Positions 43,489-56,240 are shown, counted from the first letter of the stretch. The stretch: 64,000 bases of DNA from Haematobia irritans (GCF_050003625.1 NC_134398.1:60659641-60723640), one strand, 5' to 3'. The notes: generated by a model not told the origin, from the letters alone. Program-made: numbers and translations.

Positions 43489-43648
43489 GTTTGTATCAGG
43501 GTTGATAAAGTTGAGACTTTGTACTTGTTTTTGGTACTTTTCGACTGACAAAAGCACCGTGGCACCGTGTTTGTATCAGGGTTGATAAAGTTGAGACTTT
43601 GTACTTGTTTTTGGTACTTTTCGACTGACAAAAGCACCGTGGCACGAC
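43489..43648. repeat. Two-copy 80-bp tandem duplication
   Basis: The unit from GTTTGTATCAGGGTTGATAA through AAAGCACCGTGGCAC is repeated with a spacing of exactly 80 bp (43489 and 43569). The copies are almost identical, so the event is recent. Confidence 0.85.
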
Positions 43649-44504
43649 CGCAAGCCATTTGGTACTTTTATTTAATGACATTTACTCTATGTAGAATTAT
43701 TGTGTTCTAAATATGAACTCAGATATCAATTCAATTCTTAAGATTATAAATTGAGGATATTTGTAGTTGTTAAGACAGGATCTCAACATTAAAAAACCAA
43801 TTTAATTAAACTTTATTTCCAGTAATTTTACGGATCATGAGAGGAATATTATTTGTACCACATTCGTTCGCAAATGTGGAACGATTTTTTCCCGCCACAC
43901 TGTGGAAAGAATAATGCTTAGAACCGGCCCCAAATTTACGCGTATTGGGCCCAAGAAGCAAAAATTTTATCCAAATTTGGTTGAAATCGGTTCAGATAAA
44001 TCATAAATGCAAAAAAAAAAATGTGTCGAAATCGGTTCAGATTTAAATATAGTGAAACCTCTGAAAGGTGGACACCCACGGTCGTCTAAATTTAATTAAT
44101 ATAGCTAACGTCCCCAGACAACTGTCCACATTTGGGAGCTAACCGGGTTTCAGTGTATCCAAGTTTGAGAGGTATGATTGTATATGTATATGGTGAACAT
44201 AAACCTTTATATATGCCACCCAACAAATATGAAGAATTTAAGATATCGAAAATGTAGATCTACAAAGTGGTGGAGGGTATAATATAGTCGGTACTGTCCG
44301 ACATTGTTTATTCGTGCAAGTAAATTGAAGTGTTTTAATATATATGGTAAAAGTAAAAGATTTGCACTTTTATTTTACAATAGCCTTTAAATTTTATATT
44401 ATATAATTTTAGTACCTTTGGGCCTCGAAAAGTACATTTTTAATAATTTTTTAGTACTTTTTCGTCAACAACATTTATTATCCCAGGTTTGTAGTACAGA
44501 AAAA
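43649..44504. other. Unassigned DNA with DINE-like remnants
   Basis: The stretch 43980-44300 has GAAATCGGTTCAGATT motifs and a GTGGAGGGTATAATATAG end of the Q-type DINE-like group. The rest shows no gene. Confidence 0.45.
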
Positions 44505-44770
44505 GGTGTTAAGAACAAAAAACTTTCGTGGAAGTGAGAAAGATGTGAGGGAATATGCAATTAGGTAGAAATATTTTTTTGAGCTCAACCTTCTTTGGTA
44601 GAAAATTCTTCCAAGCATATAATATTTTTGGGCTCAAAATGTTTCCAAACATATAATATGTTCATATAAAACAAACATAATAATGTTTCGGCAATATCCA
44701 ATAATATATGTGCTTCCTGCAAAATATGATTGGAACATTTGTTAGAGAATCGATTTTTATGAGGGTGTAT
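44505..44770 (-). mobile_element. Family F fragment with terminal TGAGGGTGT end
   Basis: A reverse match to 14630-14750 (TTTCGGCAATATCCAATAAT, CTTCCTGCAAAATATGATTGG) ending GATTTTTATGAGGGTGTAT. The other copy starts ACACACCCTCAAAAAATCG. Confidence 0.6.
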
Positions 44771-47700
44771 ACAAAAAAATCATAGATATCGGTATATTTG
44801 ACCGAACTTTATTTACCGATTCTCATTAAATATGAACATTAATATTTGGTTAAGATTTCGTTGTAACTCCCATAAATACAATCACTTCAAATATTATCAT
44901 GAAGACAAAAATCTTATAATTAACGTACATCTGTGATTTTCATCATTATTAAATAAAAATCTATTTAAACACACTTGTTTCTACTTTTTGAAATTATGAG
45001 GAATGTCATATATTAACAGATCAGTTGGTAACACATGTTATCTACACATGACATATCAAAATATTACATCCAATGAAACTGAGAGCCCATCGAATACATT
45101 TACGATCTTTAAGAGGGGCCAATATGAGATTGATCGTAAAATGAGAATGTCTACATAGTTTGATCATAACAAAAGCTCGATTCAAGGGAGAAAAAGCTTT
45201 TATTGTTTTGTGTGTTCCATTGTCTCTCTTCGTTTGTGGTGTGAAGGAGTTCAGATATAATTTTGTTAAATTAAAATAGCGACATCGACAACAATGCCAA
45301 TGAATTTCACGCTAACATTTGCGCACGCTCTTTTATTATTATTCAATTCTTTGTTTCCATGGGGTTTCCAACAACACAACACATGACCGACCACCACATA
45401 TACTCTCGTCGTCTCTCCAAATCTTTGTGGAATATTGAATGAATACGTAGGTTATGACAAAATCGAAGGAAAAAGACGAGACAATGAATGCTTAAAACAC
45501 ACAAACGAAAAATGTTTGAAACTGAACGAGTAAAGTGTTAAGAAAAGAGATCGTCAAAATATGTTCAGTTAACTCATGACAATTGTAAACGACGGACGTG
45601 TTTCGGTTATAAAACTAAACAAAGTATATTATGTTCGGTTTTTTCTCTAATTTATGTATATTTCGATCTTTTTTGTTGTTATACGGCGGCAATAAGTAAA
45701 ACGTAGCGTTTTTCTATTAATTTTCGCTGTCGGTATTGAAGTGAAGTGGATTCGAATAGAAATCAATATTAAATGATGGTGATGATCGTGATGATGACTT
45801 CAACCAAAAAGTGCTAAAAGAATTTGAAATTTGAAGTAATCCCAGAGAATATAAAAGGAAGAAAACGTGATCTTAGTGCTCCATTTCATGGATTATCTGA
45901 TCGTTCTAAGCTACGCAAAATTGTCGCTCGAAACGTTTTGAGGGATTCGAAAATAATACGGTAATAACGGTTTTTTACAAACCACTATTTTTTTTTTTTT
46001 TTTGAAGCTTGTTTCGCGTTTCATCTTCCCTTTTGGTTTTAAGTTTTTTTTTTGTTTTAACTAAATATGTTGTTTCAAGTTAATGCTGCTTCTGTGATTG
46101 TATTTTTTGCTATTTTGTTATGTGAGAATTTTAATTATTAAAACAAAGAAAACATAAAACGAAACCAAATACAAAAAAAATCACAGCATCACTTGTGAAA
46201 AAGAAAAAAAAGCGAATAGCTTTAACAAACGGAATTAAAATGATTGAGAAAAATTTAAAAAAAAATTAATATGAGAAACAAAAATAATAATACTAGTGTG
46301 TTTATGAAATAAAGTAAATTCAACGAATACATTTAAAAAGAATTGGAAAATTTGGTATATGTGATAAAAATCCAAAAAAGAAAAATATTTATTGTGTGTT
46401 TTTATAATTACTACAAATATTAAAATAATCACTATATCAATGCATTTAATTGTACAAATTCATATTGTATCAAACAGGGAATAAGTGATAGAACGAATTG
46501 AAACCCTATCCAATATTTGATATCCATGGGTGAATTAATGAGATAAAAAATAATCGTGTGAACATATTCATTTAAATATTAACAGCCCATAAAAACTTAA
46601 CCAATAATTGAGAACTCTAGTGTAAAATGCCACTTTGATGTTATATAGCAATCTGGTCAAACATGAATCATTCTTCTGGCAAATTTATCTGAACAAACAA
46701 AAACAAAATAATTTTGACGGTCTCACTCACTCATTCGTCAGCTGTTTTGCTACTTTTTAGGATCATCTGTTTTAAGCAACTTTCTAATCTAATCTGCTAA
46801 TGGTTCTGCTCGCCAAGCAGGCTCTTGATTCCAATAAATGTGTTACCTCGAAACTAGTTGAAGATTTTAAAATTTTATTATAAGACCCTATGGAATGAAT
46901 GTCTTAATGGTTATTCGAAATTTCCTAGATATCTCTTTTAAAAAAGAGAAATGTGTTGGCCATAATGATACTTATTTACTTTGTATAATCAGAAGAAGAT
47001 TGTAACTATATTGTTTTGTTAAGATGAAAAACAATGAACTAAAATGAAACAATGTGTTTCATTAGATTACGAAATGGAAATAAAATATACGTATATTTGG
47101 CAAATTCATTTTTATTATTTTTTATATTTACACTGCCAGAGAATATATTTGATCTATTTTATGGTAAAGATACATGTGAAGTCTGGAGATAGTCCCAACC
47201 CACCTCACCACAATGTTTGTTATTGTATACTATATAGAAATATTCTCGTTTATATCTCGAAGAACACTATCGATATCGAGAATGGTTCGAACATTTTTCG
47301 AAAAATTTTTATTTGTCATTCTATTACTGTTTAAGCCTAGTACTAAGATCACGTTTTCGCACGAAAAACTTTTATATTCCATATAAAAAACTTTAGCGCG
47401 GAATACATACGAAATTTTTATTTTGAGCATTTTCCAACAAATATTTATACAAACCTGGATTTTTCGCACGAAAAAATAGGCAGGTGTATTACTTCGCATA
47501 AATAAGTATACAACCCTGGGTTTGAGACCCTATCTACAGAGATAGTTGGAGATATTCGTTTTTCGCCGAAACAAATTTAGTACTAAGCATTACTTCGAAC
47601 ATGAAATCGAATTCGTTTTCGTGTTCGAAAGCAGTCCGGTTTTCTGTACTGATTTCTTTCCACTTCGTTGTGTAGTGAAAGAAAATTTAAAGCTTCTTTT

Positions 47701-48169
47701 TATTTTATTACAACAATGCAAAACAATGTAGATATTATGTCTTTGAAACTAAATATATTTATATTTAGGATTATACATATATTTAAAGTGATTTAAGGTA
47801 CTGAATTGACTTCTTTGCATGGAATTACAGGCCTTATTAAGCCGGTCGTAGCTATGCTAGTGAAAAGGACTACAATCAAAGAGCAACATTTTCCTGGATA
47901 CATCTGCAAATAAAACGTGGATGAAAATTGGTAGTTTTGTAAATGATTTATAAGTAATTGATTAACTCTTTTAAATTTGCTTAGATACTTTATCCGCATT
48001 TAACAATTTCTTAAACTGAAATGAAATGACAAAAGCAGAAATTTCATTGTAATAAAGAAAACATTTCATTATGTTTAATAATTTGTTTCGTTGGCTCAAT
48101 TTTAATGACAAACAATCAATAAACTTTTAACGAAAGAGTCGAAAATTCGACCTAGAATTTTTAGCTCAG
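44771..48169. other. Longest low-repeat stretch; possible host noncoding DNA
   Basis: Almost none of this is shared with the rest of the window. There is no frame over 100 codons, no conserved domain and no tRNA. At 47330-47600 a small candidate MITE is bounded by AGTACTAAG (about 47340) and TTTAGTACTAAGC (about 47577), and contains two TTCGCACGAAAAA motifs. Confidence 0.4.
45560..45985 (+). promoter_or_regulatory. Candidate promoter and 5' untranslated exon
   Basis: A TATAAAA box (about 45610) is followed by less AT-rich, non-repetitive DNA. That DNA has a short upstream frame starting at ATGATGGTGATG (about 45772) and a donor-like ACG|GTAATAA near 45960. It resembles the first noncoding exon of a fly gene. 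No coding exon follows within the window on this strand, so this is a weak suggestion. Confidence 0.2.
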
Positions 48170-48470
48170 AGATGGGATACATATGGACCCTCATACGCGG
48201 TCGGTTGGTATTGCAAATGGGACCACAGACTAGATTTGGCTTGCGAAGGCTCTGGTAGGATGAAATTTCATCAGATACGGTTGAAATTTGTTACGGGGTG
48301 TTAATCCACGGTCTCTAACAACCATGTTATAATTGGTCCAAATCAGTCCTTAATTATATAGCTCCCAATAAACCGATCCCCGGATTGGACTTGCGGAGCC
48401 TCTTGTAGAAGCCAATTTCATCCGATCCAGTTGAAATTTGGCTCTCTAATTACCGTGGATTTTATAAACT
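48170..48470. mobile_element. DINE-like (S type) fragment
   Basis: It contains TTGGTATTGCAAATGGGACC, GATTTGGCTTGCG, AGACCATG/TCTAACAACC and AAACCGATCCCCGGAT motifs of the S-type 150-bp monomer, without ends. Confidence 0.65.
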
Positions 48471-48484
48471 ATGTACTGTACACA

Positions 48485-49139
48485 CACTGAAAAAAATATT
48501 GTCGTGAGGTCAAAGATTTCATGTCTTTAAAATACGAATGCAAATTTTGCTTAGCGTAGAAGACGCATTTCTCTAATATAAAGCTTTTTTCGTTTTCCAA
48601 AAGTCGATAACCTTTTCAATAAAGTCGTATTGTTCTTATAATTAAGCGATTTGACTTCAAATGGGTATCATAACATGAAAGAAAAAAATTTTGGGCTAAG
48701 GTCGACTTGACTTTAATAATTCAGAAAAATCCTTAAAAATTAATGAAATTGTCTTCCAATATGTTGTCTTTTTGCATCTTGACTACAAAGCAAAAAATCA
48801 TTCAAATATAGGACATGTTTTTCAACACTTTATATTAAGGACATTTTTTACTTGAAACATACAATTATTTCTACTGGAAGTCGTATCTGAATTTGGAAAA
48901 TAAAGTTGTCGTTAACTCGTTTTTAAAGGACTTTGATAGCATATGAAGAAAAAAGGCTGAAAAAAGGAAAAATTAAAATTTGCTTCCTAGAAGCAAGTAC
49001 ACAAAACCCAAATTTAAAAGAGAATTGTGTCTTAAAAATATCCTTACTTGAATTCTCCGCTTCTTTGGCTCGGAATCAATATCAAAATTTTTAAAGTAAA
49101 GACAAAATTTTTGGAACCGGGTATGCCATTTTTTAAGTG
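48485..49139 (+). mobile_element. MITE family A, near-complete copy
   Basis: It starts CACTGAAAAAAATATTGTCG and ends with a mutated GCCATTTTTTAAGTG. The same internal order as at 25199-25813 is kept. A TA target is not preserved on the left (ACA). Confidence 0.8.
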
Positions 49140-50429
49140 CAAATATGAATTTGTTTTCCGTATTACATTAATGGGACAGTAAATTTGTCTGGTTTCGAAA
49201 CCACGTATAAATTATGTAATAATGGTTGCTTGTGGTAATAATTGATGATTTTCGGCTCAGAAACATTTAATTGTCTATCCTTTTCTAGACTAGAATAGAA
49301 TAAATCCATATATAACATAATATAATAAATGTTTGTCACATATATTTTGAGTATTTTTAGTATAAATGACATTCTAAATGGTGTCAATGTACCCATTTCA
49401 AGTATTTCCTTAGAAATAACATCTTCATTGTATTTAATGACTCATGTTCTCATCTTAGTTTTGTGAAAAACACAAACTACATTAGTCTGTAAATGTTGCT
49501 ATTGTAAACATATGAAATTATTAAAAAAAAGATGATACTCACGAAACATGACGTCATTGCTAAAATTTCACTTTTGGATTATTAATATTTTCGTATAGAA
49601 GATTGATAGATATGTGTGGTGCAAAATATAATCCAACGCTAATTACAAACATGATATATTCATGTTTCTTATTGATTACAAGTTGAGAAGTTAAACGAAT
49701 ATAAAATATATATAAACTTATATAATTGTATACAATTTATAACCCTGCACTATAATTATAAGTAAGATGTTAAACTAAAATGAAGAATACGTCGCTAGTA
49801 TATATGACGATTCAATTTCGCTAATTAATTCACGGGTTTTTGAGAGTTTTAAAGTAGATGTGTGAGTAAATTGATTTTGAGGAAATATATTTTTCGAGAA
49901 ACCATAATTTAAGCTAAGTACTAAAGAAAAAACTAAAGGAATAGTATACAAAATGGAAAGTGAAAAAAAAGTATTCAAAATATATCAATACAAGTGCACT
50001 ATTTCTGGGTTTATCAAGTGTTTTCTTTTCATTTTTGATGACTTAGCTTTGATTTCTCTCATTTCTTTATGAGAAATTCAAGTTTTCAAGAGGATTGCTT
50101 CTTTGTCATGGAATCAATGCCAAAATAATTAGTAGAAAGATAAAATCTAAATAGATCCAGGAAGGTTTTTTGATGTGAATACATTCAGTTTTAATTTGAA
50201 TATATATTATAGACAGTGTCACACACAGTTTCAAACCGGAGAGATTTGGTATGTTCTTGCTTCCAGTCTTGTTGCCACCACGTGAAACAATCCCACTTGG
50301 TAATATAGTTCTCTTTAATGAGAAAATCGAATTAATCGAATTGTTTTGGAGTCCGAGAGTATCTCTATATTTACGTTACAAGAAAAATAAATTCTTGCGA
50401 TTCTGAATATCGGAACATGGGAGTTTGCC
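49140..50429. other. Unassigned AT-rich DNA with a weak family A remnant
   Basis: A degraded family A right end (GCTTCTTTGTCATGGAATCA) lies near 50098. Otherwise I see nothing, and short frames here have no support. Confidence 0.4.
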
Positions 50430-51185
50430 TTAACACTAATGATTTGCATATTGATTCCGAGCCAAAGAAGCGGAGAATTGAAGTAAGAATACCTTTAAGA
50501 CAGAATTATCTTTTAAATTTCAGTGATCTTCACATTGATTCCGAGCCAAAGAAGCGAAGAATTGAAGTAAGAATACTTTTAAGACAGAATTATCTTTTAA
50601 ATTTCAGTGATTTTCACATAGACTCCGAGCCAAAGAAGCGGAGAATTTAAGTAGGAATACATTTAAGCCAGAATTATCTTTTAAATTTCAGTGATTTTCA
50701 CATTGATACCGAGCCAAAGAGGCGGAGGATTGAAGTAAGAATACCTTTAAGACAGAATTTTCTTTTAAATTCCAGTTTCGCGTACTTAATACTAGGAAAC
50801 AAATTAGACTTTATTTCTTTTTTCCGCTTCTTTTCATGTGATATCAGAGTCCTTGAAAAACGTGTTAACAATAAATTTAATTTCCAAATTCAGACTCGAC
50901 TTCAAGTTGATATTATGCTATGTTTCAAGTAAAAATTGTCTTTAAAATAAAGTGTTGAAAAACATCTCCTATTTTTGACGTTTTTGTTATTAAGATAAAA
51001 AAGGACAACAAATTTAAAAACAATTTCATTAATTTTGAAGAACTTTGCAGAATTATTAACGACAAGTTGACCTTAGTAAGGCAAATTTTTTTACATGTAA
51101 AGATGCTAATTTTTAAGTCGAAACTTCTTAATTATAAGGACAAAACGACTACATTCAAGCTTTGGGACTTCATAAAGTTGTATTA
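50430..51185 (-). mobile_element. MITE family A copy with internal minisatellite
   Basis: A reverse family A copy. It lacks its TTTTTTCAGTG end but contains GATTCCGAGCCAAAGAAGCG and, downstream, TTCAAGTTGATATTATGCTATG, GACAAGTTGACC and CTTAATTATAAGGACAAAAC. Its subterminal segment is expanded to four tandem units. Confidence 0.75.
50445..50776. repeat. 84-bp minisatellite, four units
   Basis: Unit starts (TTGATTCCGAGCC or variants) lie at 50451, 50535, 50619 and 50703, exactly 84 bp apart. Because 84 is a multiple of three, a repetitive open frame (50417-50650) appears. It stops at a TAA in the third unit. Confidence 0.9.
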
Positions 51186-52179
51186 AATTCAATTTTAGAA
51201 ACTCTTGGTATTTCGAAAAGAATAACAATAAAAAATGTAAATACATATAAATTGGAATTTTAGGAATTAGGTAGTATTTAAAACGATTAAATTCGATTTT
51301 ACATTCTAATAAAGAAATTTTCGAAATTGGGTACATTTTAATATTGTACAACAACTCAACTTTCTTTAAAATATTAGACAAATTTCAACATAACTAAAAC
51401 GATCAATTTTTTGGTGATATTGGATTTTTTCAAAAACAAAAATAGCAGCGTCTTTGTAATTGTGCATAGGTAAACACCAGTGACCGTTTTTTCGCCTATT
51501 GCTTTGACCACTAACCTTTATATTTATGACATTAATCTGACAGCAAAAAGGTGGGTTTTGTGTTGTTGAAATACTCATGCTACTTGACACACAGAGGCAT
51601 TATAATGTATTAAACGTGAATATCGATTTTTTCGTTGTTGTTGTAAAAACAAATTATATTTTGGATGGACTTTAAAGATTTAGCTAGAGTGGGTCAAAAT
51701 AAGTATTTATCAAAATATGAACCTATTTTAGATTGGAAATTAAAAAAAAAAGATTAAGAACCTGTTCATTGGCACAATCAACTAAAATTTTTATGCAGGT
51801 TGATGTGCTCCCACCCACATTCAACAGCTTGTACAAAGTTTGACAGTTACGTTAATTTCAAAATAGACAATTTCATATAGATACACTCAAACAAAAAAAT
51901 GTGTTCCTCTTGAAAGGAAATTTAGATTTTTTGGAGGTTTTAGTAAATCATATAGTTGAGCTTCCTATTAGTCAAATTTAAGATTTTTTTTGTAGTATTA
52001 ATTAGTTCGTGGTATTTACGAAAATTTCGTATTAAACAGAAAAAAATTTATAAATTAAAATTCCGTTATTTTATAAAAAACCGTTCCGATAGTTTATACA
52101 AAAAGACTAGCTCCAGAAACGTATCTTTTCATATTCTGGCAAATTGCGTCTTCACTATTTTCTTCACTTCCACATGTTT
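51186..52179. other. Unassigned AT-rich DNA
   Basis: No recognised gene. The sequence at 51855-51960 (GATACACTCAAACAAAAAAATG) looks like a TA-type element end, but no partner was found. Confidence 0.4.
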
Positions 52180-52464
52180 TATTTAGCTCTCACTCCTTTA
52201 TCTTCTGTATTAAAAATTAATTCGTAGTGAGCGATGTCCTTGACGATTGATCTCAAATATATTTAAAAATTTGCAATTTTTCTAGCAGTTTTTCGAAAAA
52301 AATTTAAATAATAAATATCAAATTAACATATAAAAAATTATAGAAAATCTAATTAAAAGAACTTAATGTGTAGTTAAAATCAAGATCATGTTTGCGAAGA
52401 CATTTTTGGAAGTGTTTTTAAAGTTGTGTTTTTTGAACAACTTCCAATTTTTTTTTGTTGGGAA
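52180..52464 (+). mobile_element. Family E right-half fragment
   Basis: It carries TTAAAAGAACTTAATGTGTAGTT, GGAAGTGTTTTTAAAGTTGTG, GAACAACTTCC and the terminal TTTTTTTGTTGGG. It is joined directly to a DINE-like fragment (52465-52600, TTCATCCGATCCGGTTGAAA). Confidence 0.65.
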
Positions 52465-52607
52465 GTTTCATCCGATCCGGTTGAAATTTGGCATGTGGAC
52501 GGTATCTAACAGCCATATCATTCACATCGGCCCATAATTATATACAGCCCCCATATAAAGCGATCCCCGGATTTAACTTGCGGGTTCTCTTGGAGCAGAG
52601 TGTTGGC

Positions 52608-53095
52608 ATTCTTTCTAAAAATTGTGCAAAACATCAAGGAAGTTGAAAAATTTGTCATTGATACAATTAACTTTTTATTCAAGATAGAAACATTAAGTTA
52701 ATTAAGCCAATGATTGAAGATTTTTTATTAAAGAATTAATTGATACAATTCATTTTTTAATGAAACTTCGGAGGAAAATTATGGCATTTTTTAAATTTTT
52801 TTTTAAATAAAAACTTATTTCAAACAATGAATTTTTAATTAAACGAAAACCACAAAGTCAGTAAGAAAGTAAGTGGAAAATCTTACGTTTATTTGAGTTT
52901 TGCAATCAACATCAATTAAATTTTTAATTGAACCAATTAAAAAAATATTGAAATTATTTTTTTAATCAAGTATTTTTTCTTGCCCAATTAAAACTGTGAA
53001 TGATACTATAAATTTTGTGATTGAAGACATTTCAATTAAAAAATTAATTGGATCAATTAATGTCGTGATTGAATCAGAAATGTGTGATATAGACT
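52608..53095. repeat. AATTAATTGATTCAATTAA-rich repeat (V-related)
   Basis: Many inverted TCAATTAATTTTTAATTGA-like motifs, shared with the bounded element V at 53408-53703. The ends are not clear. Confidence 0.5.
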
Positions 53096-53262
53096 CCGTT
53101 GGGCTAGGTAACAATTTAGAAAATTATGTTAAAAAGTAGCTGTTACTGCAACCCAAGTAATTCGATTGCGGACGACAGTTTTTGGTCGAACTTTGCGGTC
53201 TGGCAAAAATTTCGAGCGTATATACCTGTTTAAATCTCATTTTTCTCTGGACGGAGAACCGA
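53096..53262 (+). mobile_element. DINE-like 3'-end fragment
   Basis: It contains GTTACTGCAACCCAAGTAAT, TCGATTGCGGACGACAG and GCGTATATACCTGTTT, corresponding to the hairpin end of S elements with many substitutions. Confidence 0.55.
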
Positions 53263-53320
53263 ACCATTGACCATAAGTTTTGTAAGCCAACACACTATCC
53301 ACTGTTCCTTGTTGCACTTA
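53263..53320 (-). repeat. Degraded antisense SINE head
   Basis: GAACCATTGACCATAAG through TTGTAAGCCAACACACTATCCACTG matches the antisense tRNA-like head at 7182-7237. Confidence 0.55.
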
Positions 53321-53407
53321 TATTCATCAACACACAAATATCGCTATAGTCATCAGCACGCAAGTAACACGTACACCACAGCATGTCTATTTATAGATCA
53401 TTGTGTA

Positions 53408-53703
53408 CACACAAAAAAATATTTTTTGTCTTCAATCACGAAATTAATTGATTCAATTAATTTTTAATTGAAATTTTTTCAATTATAGAAATGATAGTAT
53501 CAATTAAAAAATTAAATGAAAGTCAATTAAAAAAATAATTGAAGGTCAATTAAAAAATTATGTTAATTTAAACTATTAATTTTTGTGAATGATTTTTTTT
53601 TTCAATTTAAAAATTTCTTGAGTCAATTAAATTTTTAATTGAATATTTTTAAAATTCAATTCAGGCTTTAATTGCAAAAATGTTCGTGGAATATTTTTCT
53701 GTG
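53408..53703. mobile_element. MITE family V, TA duplication
   Basis: 296 bp with the ends CACACAAAAAAATATT and AATATTTTTCTGTG, flanked by TA (53406-53407, 53704-53705). The interior is a near-continuous run of AATTAATT/TCAATTAA motifs. Confidence 0.7.
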
Positions 53704-53705
53704 TA

Positions 53706-55519
53706 ATATACACATAAGCACATTTCAATAATGCACAAACTTCAATAATGTAATTTTACACGGTGTAATGTACATATAAGCACAATTAAACATACTTCGA
53801 CAATTTAATTTTAAATATCTTCAAAAAATTTGTAAAGGGTTAATTTAATATGACACGACATTCGTTCTTCAACAAAGAACAACGCACGATACAAATGAAA
53901 TCGTATAGAATATAAGGGTTCTTGCAAAAATTATTGCTTCTTTAATAAACTCTAAATAATGACTACATTAAATCCAAATATTTCATAATTGCAATTGTGA
54001 GTGAAAATCCAGCTTAGATCCTGATGACTATGAAATATGTTAGTTACAAGGAGATAGTTTGCATAGAAATTTTCCTTTCTATGATTCATGGATGATGGTA
54101 TTTAGGACTTGGTCCTTTCGACAATTAAGTTAGTGTAACTTAAACATAAATTTCACTAGCTTTTTGTGGATGTACCGCACACCGTTAATCCTTCATTTGC
54201 AAATTCGTAATAATTGAAATATCTCAGCAGGCCTGTCTCTGTAATCCACATTCCATATTGTGCATGTCATAAAAATGAACTCGTCACGATTTTTGTTGGA
54301 GCCATGGCACTCCAACGTCAATACCTTCAACGACCTTTAGTGACAGATGAGCTACTTAATTCTCAGTGTCACGCAGATAGCACTATGAAAATAATAATTC
54401 AATATTGATTGTCAATACAATAAAATATCAACAAAAGCAAGTAGTATTTTTTCATCACTGGGATTTATGCCATTCAACGCCAAAAAACCAGCAAAGCGTA
54501 TCCAATCGCTAACAAATGCTCGCGCTCACCTATTATTCATAATAAAAGAAAAATATAAATAAAAACTAATTAATTCACCTTTCATAAACCGAAGATTTGA
54601 TTATTACTCATAACAGTTTTAGTATCCCCCGGATGCATTTCCATAATAAAAAGCCAGTCATAGGAGAACCCATGGAACGGCAACAAAACACAAATACCCC
54701 AAGAATTGTCGTTCTTTGCTCAATACTGAAATTTTATTTAACTTCTCAGTACAATGGGGGAGATAAAATGCTAAATACGCCGCTTGATAGTAGTAATACT
54801 AGGTAAAACGTGCTTGAAAATTTTAATTTTTTTCATGGCAAAAATTAAATATTGTTGTTGTTTTGTTTTTGTTTTATTTCATATATTCAGCATCGACAAT
54901 TTTTTAATGTTCCCTGCCAAATACCGACTCTTTGCAAGCGTTGGCGTCAACCGCCGATTGTTGCTATATTAAGTGACGAAAGCGTTTTTATAGTGTGTTG
55001 TGTTGTTTTCATGCTTCTTCGATTTTTATTATATATTGAAAATATTTCGCGATGTGCTGGAAATAAAAATCTATTCAGTATACAAACATAGATCTGTATG
55101 TTATATCAGGTGTATTTCTATCGTAATACTGCAGATTCGCATTTGTAGCAATGTCAGGAATTTCTTAGAAAAATTCTGTAAGTAGAATTGTGAGAAGATC
55201 TCCAATCTAATACCATTTGTCTGGTTTTAGTTCAGTTGAATGTTACAGAAAATGTTCATCCAACATGGCGAAGCATAGTGATTGAAGAATCAAAAATGTG
55301 GGAATTAAGTTTTTAATGAATATCACATTGATATATTTTTGTTAAAGCATTCGCGGTTCGTCCCACAAGTTTTCATGCGATAGTGAAACTATCCATTATG
55401 TTTTGATAAGTTAGCCATATTCTAAAGTTCCAAAATCAGTACATTGTCAGTACAACCAAAGCGTACAATTTCCAAACACTAGTGCATATCAAACAATATG
55501 TTTTTACGCTCAAAAACCG
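53706..55519. other. Low-repeat AT-rich DNA, no gene recognised
   Basis: Short frames near 54214-54408, 54597-54806 and 54784-55185 show no known domain, and their composition does not differ from background. Confidence 0.4.
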
Positions 55520-55699
55520 GCAAAGAAAATTAGAAAATTTTAAGTAAACTGTATTACAAACGCAGATTTCACAAAAATATTTCGCAACAAATTCAAAAAA
55601 ATTATTAGACATAATTATTTTTGTTCACTTGAACAAAATTTCGAAGAAAAATGGGAGTTAAAAATGTCTTTAGTGCCATACGAAGTTGAAGATGGGCGC
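55520..55699. mobile_element. Family P right-part fragment
   Basis: It contains AAAATTTTAAGTAAACTGTATTAC, GACATAATTATTTTTGTTCAC and GTGCCATACGAAGTTGAAGATG, shared with 19330-19510 and the right part of P. Confidence 0.5.
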
Positions 55700-56045
55700 A
55701 TTATTGCTAAAATGTACAAATTTTAAGAAATTCTACAACTATTTTTCGTCGTGAAATAAACTGTTCAACGAACTCACCACTCAATAATTCCAGTGTGGCT
55801 TTTGGCACCGTTTTGTAGATACCACATGTCTTGCAAGTCAAGCACTTGCATTTTAGGTCAAAAAAGTTTGATATCATCTCACGGTAGCGCTCATCTCTCG
55901 CAGTTACATTACGATTCGCATCATCTTTGAAGAAGTACGGTCCAAAAATACCATCGGCCCTTATACATACCAAAATTTGACTTTTTCTGGATGCATTGGA
56001 AGATTTGGCAATGCCTCTGGATGATATTCACTCCTGGGGGTCGGT
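55700..56045 (-). pseudogene. Transposase fragment (Tc1/mariner superfamily, DD41D-like)
   Basis: Read on the minus strand, EYHPEALPNLPMHPEKV is followed after a frame change by GIFGPYFFKDDANRNVTARD and, later, EFVEQFISRR. The order and spacing match the middle of the DD41D transposase at 62990-63370 (PMHPEK, IGPYFFKDAVGRNVTV, EQFISRN), but the copy is much more diverged. The N-terminal and C-terminal thirds and the terminal repeats are missing. Confidence 0.75.
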
Positions 56046-56240
56046 TTATATGCACCCATAAGCGTAGGAAGGCCTCTGGGGAGGGGGCTTAGACCCCCCC
56101 AGAAAAAATTTAGCCCCCCCCAGAATTTGAAAACCTATTTACGATTTTACATTTTTATAAAAATTAAACAAGCGCAAAGTTCCGCTAAAGATTTTCATGC
56201 ACAATCGAATTACCTGGGTTGTGGTAGCAGTTGCCGATGG
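56046..56240. other. DINE-like scraps and G/C-tract hairpin
   Basis: GGGGTCGGTTTATATG at 56037-56052 is a DINE-like monomer scrap. At 56079-56121 G and C tracts (CTGGGGAGGGGGCTTAGACC, then two runs of seven to eight C) resemble a hAT-type end. CAATCGAATTACCTGGGTTG near 56202 is an S-type end scrap. Confidence 0.4.
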
